Below are positions 59,001-64,000 of a DNA stretch of 64,000 nt, piece by piece. The notes under the pieces were generated by a model that ran no database searches, was not told where the DNA came from, and saw only the letters and a program-made list of their open reading frames with translations. Source of the DNA: Ashinkailepas kermadecensis (taxonomy: Eukaryota > Arthropoda > Thecostraca > Neolepadidae); NCBI GenBank assembly GCA_034440615.1, contig JAOTOM010005053.1, positions 129,501 to 193,500 of the forward strand. Direction: 5' to 3'. Within the stretch, counting starts at the first letter, position 1; each line of letters starts with the position of its first letter. Position numbers and translations under genes: made by a program.

Positions 59001-61374
59001 CGAGCCGATATCGAGGTCATCTGTGTGGCTCGGTCACGACTTTACAGCCTGGCAGGGCCAGCGGGAAGTAGGCAGTTGTGATTGCGATCCAACGATTGCG
59101 AATAATGCGGAAGTGGGCAGAACCAACAAGACTTAAAGCAAAAGTGCCGCTAAAAATGTTTTATTTTTACCTGTTGTGCCTGAAGTGACCGCGAGCGTTC
59201 GCCTTCCTCATCCTCTCGTCTTTTCCGCCACATGCTTGTCCTGTTCAAGCTCTCCAGTTCTCCACCATCATAACTCCGCCTCCTCCAGTCGCCGGCGATG
59301 GTGCCACCTCTCGGCACGACGTCGAAGCTGCGGTTCAACTCGCGCCGCTCGGCGGCAGAACCGGCCGGCCGCCGGGCCTGGCTCTTGTCGACCGAGTTCT
59401 GCAGCGACGCCATGGCCTCCTCGACCGACCTGAGGCAGATCTCGAGCTCGTCGTCCAGCGGGCTGGGCGAGCTGGTGCCCGAGTCAGCCTGCCGCTCGGA
59501 GCCGGCGCAGGACGAGTCGCAGAGCGACGGCGACGGCAGGCCCGAGTCGGACGCCGACGCCGACCAGGTCGAGCTGTCCGGCCGCGCCGGCGGCGAGTGG
59601 AAACTCTGCTGGAACGAGTGGCGTACCCGACCGTCGGCGGACGACGCCGTGACAGCTGCGGCTGTGGCGGCTGCGGCCGCAGCAGCAGCAGCAGCAGCAG
59701 CAGCAGCTGTGGCGGTGGCTGACCCCTTGTCGGTGGCGGCCAGGGACAGGAGGTAGGTCCTGGGCGGCAGCTCCGGCTTTCGGCCGACATTCGCCGTCTG
59801 CGGGACACACCTCTGACGAGCTGCGCCGCTGGTGACGTCATCACCGGAGGCGGGTCGCGAGTGGGCGGGGTCCGGCAGCTGACGGTCGCGCGCGACGGCT
59901 GGCTGCCAGGCCGGGCTAGGCTGCCGCCGGTCAGCAGAGCCGGCGCTGGCAGGGGCGGGCGCGCTCTCCGGCTGAGCGTCCGGCTGCCACTCCGGAGCCC
60001 CGCTCACGGACGGTGACGTCACCGGCGGCAGACCGCCGATTGGCCGTCGGCGCAGCGTGTCCCTGTATCTGCCCTGCAAGCTCAGCGCGGTCGCGCCCTC
60101 TTCCGCTTTCGCTTCCGAAGCCGTGCAGAACAGCCTGCTCCACGTCGACTTGGGCGCCAGCTGACGGCTACCGACGTCCTCGTGCGATGTCGGAGTCCCG
60201 GTGACGTCATCGGGCGACGTCAGAGCCGGCTGACGCCGCGCCGGGCGTGGCGTCAGGTGCCAGAAGTCCTCCTCGCTGGGGTGGGTCGAGTCGTTCTCGG
60301 CGACCTTGACCAGCGCAGGCGGCGGCTCGTCGCCGACGGCGGCCAACGAGAACACGGTGGTGGTGCCATCTGTCGGTAGCCGGCGCAGGCTTAAGTTGGG
60401 TGACTGCGCGCCAGGGGACGGCCCGAACGGCTTCAGGGCGACGGACGGAGCGGCCCGTTGCGGCCACACCTGGCCGGCCTGGGGCGGGACCGGTGCTCCG
60501 CCGTCGCCGCTGGTCGCCGCTGCCGGCCGCCAATCGACGGAGCCCAGCTGCGGGGAGGGTGTGAGGGCGGGCGACTCGTGCCATGGCCGAAGGTCGGCAG
60601 AGCCCAGCTGGGGGGAGGATGTGACGGCTGACTCGTGTCGCGGCCGCCGATCGCCAGAGCCCAGCTGGGGGGAGGGTGTGACGGCTGACTCGTACAGCGG
60701 CCGCCGATCGACGGAGCCCAGCTGCGGGGAGGGTGTGACGGCTGATTCGTACAGCGGCCGCCGATCGACGCAGTCCAGCTGTGGGGAGGGTGTGACGGCG
60801 GGCGACTCGTGTCGCGGCCACCGATCGACGGAGCCCAACTGCGGGGAGGGTGTGACGGCGGGCGACTCGTGTCGCGGCCGCCAGTCGGTGGCCGTGTTGT
60901 CGTAGTACTCGGGCTCCGCGCGGCTCGGTCGACCGCCGGCCGCCGGTTCGCCCCTGGGCCACCACGACGGCACGGACGCCGGCCCGACGCCCATTGGCCG
61001 GTCGGCCGCGCGCCGGCCTCCGATTGGCGGAGAGGCCGCGGCTCCGCCCACGCGCTGGCCGCCGATTGGCGCCGCTGCGCTGACGCCGCCCTGATGTGGT
61101 GACGCGGCCGCCGCGCTCGAGCTTCCGTTGGCGTCCGGGTAGTGCACCACTCCCGCGATGTGACCTTGATCTTGACCCAGGAGAGCCTGAGGCGAGAGAC
61201 TCTGATCGGCTGGGAGTGCCGGAGCTGCTGATTGGACCAGCCCTCCGGTCGACCTCGAGTCGCCGGCGCGCGGCCACCAGGAGGGCATGCCATCGGCGGC
61301 CTGGGTCACTGCGCTGCGGGAGTCATCTGGTGGCGGCGAGTCGGACTCCAGTTTGAAGGTTACCCGCTTGGGAC
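46928..61374 (-). CDS. SH2D4: SH2 domain-containing protein 4 (SH2D4A/B-like), 3' five exons
   Basis: Assembled exons A-E (described separately) encode about 1155 residues, with the N-terminal exon(s) beyond the window edge. Order: RVTF motif at about residues 4-7, a long disordered Pro/Ser/Ala-rich region with coding repeats, a Q-rich segment, then the conserved pre-SH2 helix (ADVVRWYQLTQLP) and a C-terminal SH2 domain at about 1050-1145. The phosphotyrosine-binding Arg is in AYLVRCS, residue about 1075. Vertebrate SH2D4 proteins have the same C-terminal layout but only about 430-450 residues. This one is much longer because of exons A and B. The family is a cytoplasmic SH2 adaptor, and SH2D4A is also listed as PP1 regulatory subunit 38. 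Intron phases 1, 0, 2, 1, 1 all agree. Minisatellites sit at most junctions. Confidence 0.85.
47041..47515. repeat. Minisatellite of about 23 bp touching the exon E acceptor
   Basis: Plus-strand unit AGGTCAGAGACAGGAGTAAC plus ATC, about 20 degenerate copies. On the minus strand each unit gives a pyrimidine-rich CTCCTGTCTCTGACC followed by TGATGTTGC. The real acceptor is CATGTTGCAG, so the array provides the pyrimidine tract and near-copies of the junction. Confidence 0.88.
47530..47680. repeat. Degenerate ATATCCCTTAC-type tandem repeat
   Basis: Units of about 10-11 bp built on TATATCCCTTACA, within intron 4. Confidence 0.75.
47681..48817. other. Intron 4 of the SH2D4-like gene, no exon recognised
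   Basis: Includes a duplication of about 75 bp around CACACATTCTGGTCTGCTGG (about 47833 and 47914) and a short direct repeat of GAACACT/ATCGACTT-type sequence near 48500-48640. No further coding exon is needed between D and E because their phases and SH2 sequence join directly. Confidence 0.6.
48818..48988. repeat. 22-bp minisatellite starting at the exon D splice donor
   Basis: About 8 units. On the minus strand each is ACGATAG|GTGACTGCGGGCTGG, or has GAGATAG in place of ACGATAG. Seven bases come from the exon end and 15 from the intron start, so every unit repeats the donor. 22 is not a multiple of 3. Confidence 0.92.
48989..49186 (-). CDS. SH2D4: SH2D4-like exon D: core of the SH2 domain
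   Basis: Acceptor GACACCAG|GT, donor CGATAG|GTGACT, phases 1 and 1, 198 nt. Together with exon C the junction codon is G|GT (Gly), giving PWFHG-MVGRAEAEQRLL. It then reads PPGAYLVRCS, GYTLSY, CKHFLVKATGAGYQFYG and HFRTI. These are the SH2 strands including the FLVR-type Arg, the GY-LSY strand and the KHF/YxF region characteristic of the SH2D4 group. No residue expected to be essential is missing. Confidence 0.9.
49190..49282. repeat. 43-bp tandem duplication beside the exon D acceptor
   Basis: Two near-identical copies of a unit starting GGCAGGCGTCAATGGCGACC. On the minus strand each holds CCGTGACCAG, similar to the true acceptor CCGTGACACCAG, so it may be another boundary duplication. Confidence 0.8.
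49377..49998. repeat. 21-bp minisatellite, about 29 copies, AGGTCA-rich
   Basis: Unit GTCATCGCCGTGGCAGGTCAG with CGTCGTGACAGG variants, in intron 3. ORFs over it are repeat products. Confidence 0.93.
49999..50654. other. Intron 3 interior, no exon recognised
   Basis: Contains a duplicated TATAAATGTGACGTCACG phrase (about 50231-50270) and a G run near 50460. No supported frame. Confidence 0.55.
50655..50999. repeat. Degenerate 10-bp-type repeat (TCAGTGTATCAGTGTG)
   Basis: Imperfect decamer units that run directly into the 45-bp array, in intron 3. Confidence 0.82.
51000..51584. repeat. 45-bp minisatellite, 13 copies, each with a copy of the exon C splice donor
   Basis: On the minus strand each unit contains GCGCCCTGGTTCCACG|GTAGGT, i.e. 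exon C's last codons (APWFHG) plus the donor, then about 16 intronic bases. The unit is exactly 15 codons and has no stop in the exon C frame. The unit nearest the exon body is the exon's own end. Unit 7 from the exon has GTAAGT (51281-51286), the best consensus donor. Unit 4 has a G at donor position 3 (GTGGGT). The other 11 have GTAGGT. Confidence 0.95.
51557..51699 (-). CDS. SH2D4: SH2D4-like exon C: pre-SH2 helix and SH2 start
   Basis: Acceptor GTCGGCAG|T, phase 2, matches exon B. It reads SVLDDEMSCTSDVSPLARAD, then VVRWYQLTQLPKGAG, and ends APWFHG at the first copy of the 45-bp repeat. 143 nt with donor CCACG|GTAGGT. The pre-SH2 VxRWxxxxQLP...PWFHG pattern is characteristic of SH2D4 proteins. 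Up to 12 more donors downstream could extend the exon by multiples of 45 nt. Exon D joins in frame in every case. Confidence 0.85.
51700..51760. repeat. 10-bp repeat at the exon C acceptor
   Basis: On the minus strand, units of TGTGCTGACG/TATGCTGACG run up to CGGCAG|TGTGCTGG. The first exon bases themselves continue the repeat pattern. Confidence 0.8.
51761..51966. repeat. 103-bp direct tandem duplication
   Basis: 51761-51863 and 51864-51966 are near-identical, starting TTTCAGTAAATATCACT. In intron 2. Confidence 0.93.
51967..52619. other. Intron 2 interior, no exon recognised
   Basis: No supported frame. Confidence 0.5.
52620..52825. repeat. Minisatellite of about 21 bp starting at the exon B splice donor
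   Basis: On the minus strand the donor CTCCAG|GTGAGGAACTCAGG is followed by degenerate units such as TTCAGGTAGATATGAGGAAT and CTCAGGTACAGACGAGGA. Several keep CAG|GT(A/G)-type donor look-alikes. Confidence 0.82.
52826..53634 (-). CDS. SH2D4: SH2D4-like exon B: disordered Q/P/R-rich segment
   Basis: Acceptor TATTTCCCCACAG|GCG, donor TCCAG|GTGAGG, 809 nt, phases 0 and 2. It reads AGPVLTGSRASSAQRQ, then Ser/Pro-rich sequence, a Gln-rich block (HQQQLQQERQRR), PPDHDPERQQPQRSWG, two copies of SPSPPSVWS, and ends DWNQLFETSSERS. No folded domain is seen. It is included because its splice phases match A and C exactly and it is long and open. The overlapping plus-strand frame 52807-53613 is a shadow. 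Confidence 0.8.
53636..54195. repeat. 21-bp minisatellite, about 26 copies, each with a splice-acceptor copy
   Basis: On the minus strand the unit is GAGCTGTGGTATTTCCCCACA plus the start of the next, so each copy carries a pyrimidine tract and AG (TTTCCCCACAG). The last copy is the real exon B acceptor. Confidence 0.92.
54433..55255. repeat. 12-bp minisatellite, about 68 copies
   Basis: Unit GTAGTGGGAGGT or GTAGTGGGAGCT with variants, in intron 1. Long frames in all phases (HYTSHYTS, LPLHLPLQ and VVGGVVGA types) are products of the 12-bp period and not proteins. Confidence 0.95.
55256..56065. other. Intron 1 interior, no exon recognised
   Basis: No supported frame. A short repeat of GAGAGCCATGTT occurs at about 55674 and 55698. 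Confidence 0.5.
56072..56165. repeat. 18-bp minisatellite, about 5 copies
   Basis: Unit close to CTGTAGCCTCTGCCGGGG. Confidence 0.88.
56235..56640. repeat. Minisatellite of about 29/58 bp
   Basis: Alternating units of CAGGCTCAGGTGACCTCCGA plus CATTGG.. and GCCTCGGACAGTGGCCC.., about 7 double units, decaying on the left side. Confidence 0.88.
56826..57000 (-). mobile_element. tRNA-like SINE or tRNA pseudogene
   Basis: On the minus strand from about 57000: box A-like TAGCTCAGTCGGTAGGGTG, box B GGGTTCGAATCTC, and a good T arm (GTGGG/CTCAC). The anticodon arm is not foldable as a 5-bp stem with a 7-base loop, and the acceptor stem pairs only in part. A non-tRNA body follows, containing the perfect palindrome at 56860-56878 (CAAATAGCG, T, CGCTATTTG). 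Confidence 0.68.
57001..57366. other. Intron 1 interior, no exon recognised
   Basis: A short frame, MTAGTMFSAFPVLSLVNNLL (57068), has no recognised domain. Confidence 0.45.
57367..57704. mobile_element. hAT-like MITE, 338 bp
   Basis: The left end CAGGGGCGGATACAG matches the reverse complement of the right end, CAGGGGCGGATCCAGGAATT. This is the well-known hAT-type terminus. No transposase. An exact 8-bp TSD was not found. Confidence 0.72.
57705..58739. other. Intron 1 interior, no exon recognised
   Basis: A short repeat of GTTAATGAAGTCCGGCTTAC-like sequence occurs near 57880-57920. No supported frame. Confidence 0.5.
58740..59005. repeat. Minisatellite of about 10-11 bp (CCAACATTGGG / CGACATTGGGC)
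   Basis: Degenerate units that drift from CCAACATTGGG to CGACATCGAGC types, near the 5' end of intron 1 about 165 bp from the exon A donor. Confidence 0.85.
59171..61374 (-). CDS. SH2D4: SH2D4-like exon A: long disordered exon with RVTF motif and coding repeats
   Basis: Acceptor CTGCTTCAG|GT, donor CAACAG|GTAAAA, 2204 nt, phases 1 and 0. It begins PKRVTFKLESDS, aligning with the conserved VHWKL-type segment of SH2D4 proteins; RVTF fits the PP1 RVxF rule. Then come WWPR motifs (MPSWWPRAG, VPSWWPRGE), six copies of a 19-20-residue unit (RPRHESPAVTPSPQLGSVD type), Pro/Ser-rich sequence, a poly-Ala tract encoded by (GCT)n, a predicted helix (DDELEICLRSVEEAMASLQ) and a charged end (MWRKRREDEEGERSRSLQ). 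Length and GC-rich codon use suggest an expanded linker. Confidence 0.8.
59684..59716. repeat. Coding (CAG)n/(GCT)n trinucleotide run
   Basis: About nine perfect GCA/CAG triplets on the plus strand encode poly-Ala on the minus strand of exon A. Confidence 0.88.
60533..60895. repeat. Coding minisatellite in exon A, unit about 57-63 bp, 6 copies
   Basis: In-frame units around GGAGCCCAGCTG and GAGGGTGTGACGGC encode PRHESPAVTPSPQLGSVD-type repeats. Unit lengths are multiples of three. Confidence 0.9.
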
Positions 61375-61399
61375 CTGAAGCAGTGCAGCCAGTTTCAGT

Positions 61400-61625
61400 T
61401 GACTCAGTTCGCTTTAACAGCTAACACCTGTCAACTCAGCCAGAGTTGACGGCTGGCCCCGACAGTTTACAGTTAGCCCACAGTTAACAGATGATTCCGA
61501 CAGTTGACAGTTTACACATACAGTTAGCAGATGACCTCGGCAGTTGACAGTTAACACCGACAGCTAATTGCTGATGGTTGGCAGCTTGCAATTGATAGTT
61601 GACACCGACATTTGACAGCTTCCCA
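61400..61625. repeat. Minisatellite upstream of the exon A acceptor
   Basis: Degenerate units such as CAGTTGACAGTTAACACCGA and CAGTTAGCAGATGA. The array ends about 25 bp from the exon A acceptor. Unlike the others its unit holds no obvious acceptor copy. Confidence 0.85.
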
Positions 61626-62678
61626 AGTACCTCATGCTTCTCAGCTTGTCCCGAGCATGGTGTGAGTTAACCCAGCATATGGAGGTATTCGACCATGAGG
61701 TGAAAAGAGCAGACGTCAGAATGAATGACGTCGTTAGAATGACGTCAGACTTGCGTACTCGTCAGATCAAACTCTGGGATATATTTTCTGAATCGCAGGA
61801 CCTCTACCACGAGTCACAGCTATGGCAAATGTGTAGAAAGTAGACGAAGAAAAGGAATGGTACACAGAATGGTACACGACCATCCACCACCGGTACAAGC
61901 ATCGTGAGCGCACATGTCGCGCACCTGTCATTGGATCCACTTCTCGCGCGGCCGTCTGTTACAGTACTGCTGTACCGATGGTTCAACATGCCCCACATCC
62001 AACAGGTTAGACATTTAACATGTCTGCACAATCCCTGCTGATTTCCGCATAAAATTGGCACTGGTGGTTTTGCCGGAGATATAACGCTATTTTACATAAG
62101 CACGTACAAAGCACATCAAGTCTACTTTTAGAGGACGAAAGCATTATATTTGGATCTGAAATATAACTATATACCTGGAAGAAAAAACGCAGTGTTTCTT
62201 CGTAGCTCACCGGCCAACGCTACGGCCACACCAAAAAGTATGTGAGGTCGTGATGTTTCACCAAATGACGTGTAGCTTCAAATGACGTCACATGTGGTCA
62301 CAAACATAGGACGCGACTCAACTAACCACACCTTCCCTGTAATTGGAGCAAACAGCTGATGAGCGATTAAGAGTAACACATCGTAGGTTTTTCTTCATGT
62401 CATTAAGTCTTTCGGTTCTTTTTGCGTGCGTCGTTTGATCTTTGTTTAACTATCGTAGGTATTTTCATCTATGCTTTTCATATCCTCGCAAGTTCATTTC
62501 CTCCCAACGCACAGTGTGACAACTCAAGGAAAAACTGGCCAAAAATGTATTTATCGACTATTTTTGACGCGATATTTGTGGCGCCATTGCATCAGCAGAT
62601 GCCTAAAGCACACCAGGTAGCACTGTTTCTATGACAATTTGCACACGATTTGACATAGTATCAAATCCACGAACATGG
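61626..62678. other. Probable intron, no exon recognised
   Basis: I searched the minus strand for the N-terminal SH2D4 segment (LxELxxEQxxILFxKMREEQ type) and did not find it, so it is probably beyond 64000. Confidence 0.5.
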
Positions 62679-62689
62679 ACAACATGACG

Positions 62690-62882
62690 TGTTTGTTTGT
62701 TTGTTTGTTTATTGCGTGGTTCACGACGCACTTTATGCACATTTCACGGCTAATGGCGCCGCCCACACTGTTTCGCCGGTGGGCCGCGGGATTGGGAAAT
62801 GTCACGAGCGGTGCGAGTGCTCGAACCCGGGACCTTTGGTACCCAGAGCTCAGCACCTTAACAACTTGGCTATCTCCGCTCC
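62690..62882 (-). mobile_element. tRNA-derived SINE, copy 2, with target-site duplication
   Basis: On the minus strand: GGAGCGGAGATAGCCAAGTT head, box A-like TAGCCAAGTTGTTAAGGTG, box B GGGTTCGAGCA, the same body as copy 1 and a (CAAA)n tail. Flanked by ACAACATGACG (62679-62689) and ACAACATTACG (62883-62893), a 10/11 match expected of L1-type priming. Confidence 0.85.
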
Positions 62883-63284
62883 ACAACATTACGGGTGGAA
62901 AAAAACGACTCAAAGGTGTACAAATATTGTCGAATATTGACGATATTGACAAATATTGACGACTGATGAAGGTAAGGCACATTCTAAAAGCCTAGGCAAA
63001 TGCGATATGGAGCGACAGCTGATAATATTTATATTACGTTAAGCAATTCAAAAGGCATATAATGGTTCACAATATGCTATCGTTGATCAAACAATAAGTC
63101 ATTCCAATAGTCGTTCAACTTTGTAGCACCTCCGAGCTCTAATAAGGCTTTTTTATGCACAGCAGCGCACAACCAGAGGAAAATACCAATGACATCAGCG
63201 ATCCTTTGACTATACGTAACGCAAGTTTCAGCTGCACCTAGTTGCCCCAACACCGACAGTGATCAATTGTATCCCGGCAGGTCG

Positions 63285-63350
63285 CGGCGCGGTGCGGTGC
63301 CCGGCACGGGGAAGCCCGTGCCGGACGCCGCGACGCGCCTGCTGACGGGG
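63285..63350. other. GC-rich hairpin
   Basis: GTCCGGCACGGGCTTCCCCGTG-type inverted sequence: CCCGGCACGGG pairs with CCCGTGCCGG around a short GAAG loop. Function unknown. Confidence 0.5.
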
Positions 63351-63519
63351 TGTCTTCACCGGGTAGCCTGATCCAGCGGTCGCCATGCAAAAAAAACTCC
63401 CCTAGCTGAAGGGGCGACTGAGAAGAGATAGGTCACGTACTGAGCGTTTTCCGTGGCAGGGGAGCTGTCTTTGCCTGTAATGGTCTGGTCGGTGTGGTTG
63501 GATTTTGCGTATAGTAAAC

Positions 63520-63738
63520 ATGGAGGTGCGCATCAGCAGGGAAGAATTAGTGGGCTTGTTAACCGGTGCAAAAGCGTTTCGACGCGGCAACTATTATGAG
63601 CATGTGTTTAATTATAGTTTACAGTTGGTTAAGGAGACAATCTCTCAGAGCTATCTCCAGAGTGAGCCGTCGGTTGTGGACATTAAAAATGGGACCGACT
63701 TGATTGCCAAAAACTTAAAAAGAAAGTGGATTAAGTGA
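63520..63738 (+). CDS. Hypothetical small protein, 72 residues
   Basis: ATG in a good context (AAACATGG) starts MEVRISREELVGLLTGAKAF, then RRGNYYEHVFNYSLQLVKET, ending in a basic LKRKWIK before TGA. The composition is protein-like (mixed hydrophobic and charged, helical pattern). I do not recognise the family. It lies on the opposite strand to the SH2D4-like gene and could be a small gene, an exon, or part of a mobile element reaching past the window. Confidence 0.35.
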   Translation: MEVRISREELVGLLTGAKAFRRGNYYEHVFNYSLQLVKETISQSYLQSEPSVVDIKNGTDLIAKNLKRKWIK

Positions 63739-64000
63739 AAGCGAATCCAGGACAAATTCAGAAGTCCGTGTGCGACTTATCTTTCGATCTTTCGGGAGAC
63801 GAGGTGTTCTCTCTCCGTGTTCCTGAAGCGTGGTGACCACGTCGTGAGCGATGATGAGGCCAAAACCCGCCTTGATGACGAGGCCGTGGAGGGAGTGAGA
63901 GGGCGACCAGTGAGAATCTACGATCAGCTCGGCGTCCGTTCTCAGCATCAGGCAACCTCAAGAGTTGCTCAAAAGCGCAATTCTCTGCAGCTCGTGGAGG
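63739..64000. other. Window end, open frames on both strands
   Basis: A minus-strand frame (63715-63948; ELIVDSHWSPSHSLHGLVIK) looks protein-like but is unassigned. The neighbouring frame is also open. Without the next kilobases it cannot be resolved. Confidence 0.3.

Noticed and set aside
60207..61293. Alternative minus-strand frames of 286 and 356 codons over exon A
   Set aside because: They share GC-rich sequence with the real frame, but only the exon A frame is open from acceptor to donor and in phase with exon B.

Overview
This is a stretch of animal nuclear DNA, not bacterial. It has interrupted genes with GT-AG introns, several classes of LINE, tRNA-derived SINEs, TTAA-flanked and hAT-type MITEs, an LTR element and very many minisatellites. 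Short TTAGG/CCTAA pentamer runs (for example near 2336) and the repeat load suggest an arthropod, perhaps a crustacean. That is an inference; the species cannot be read from the window.

Layout. From 1 to 36 kb the DNA is AT-rich and made mainly of transposons: a CR1-like LINE with a second LINE nested in it (2.4-6.4 kb), a decayed EN+RT LINE (10.3-13.7 kb), a TTAA-flanked MITE (15.0-16.0 kb), a DNA transposon with terminal inverted repeats of about 570 bp around a transposase-like ORF (17.1-21.4 kb), a relic LINE with RNase H (27.9-29.9 kb), satellite-like and foldback DNA (30.7-32.4 kb), and another CR1-like LINE (33.2-35.6 kb). The one probably functional gene here is an intronless 20-finger C2H2 zinc-finger gene at 24268-25992. 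From 36.3 to 41.5 kb lies a non-autonomous LTR retroelement (minus strand) with a primer-binding site, TSDs and a LINE inserted in one LTR.

From about 46.9 to 61.4 kb the minus strand carries the 3' part of a gene for an SH2D4A/SH2D4B-like SH2 adaptor. I could assemble five exons (A 59171-61374, B 52826-53634, C 51557-51699, D 48989-49186, E 46928-47040). Splice sites and intron phases agree throughout (1, then 0, 2, 1, 1). Exons C, D and E join into one SH2 domain ending in a stop codon. Exon A opens with an RVTF motif of the PP1-docking type, which fits the known SH2D4A alias PPP1R38.

The most unusual feature is that nearly every splice junction of this gene lies at the edge of, or inside, a minisatellite whose repeat unit contains a copy of the splice site. 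The clearest case is a 13-copy, 45-bp array that repeats the 3' end of exon C plus its donor. Each unit is 15 codons and open in frame, so any donor in the array could splice to exon D without a frameshift. Similar arrays carry the donors of exons B and D and the acceptors of exons B, C and E. The gene looks like a natural record of intron growth by tandem duplication of exon-intron boundaries.
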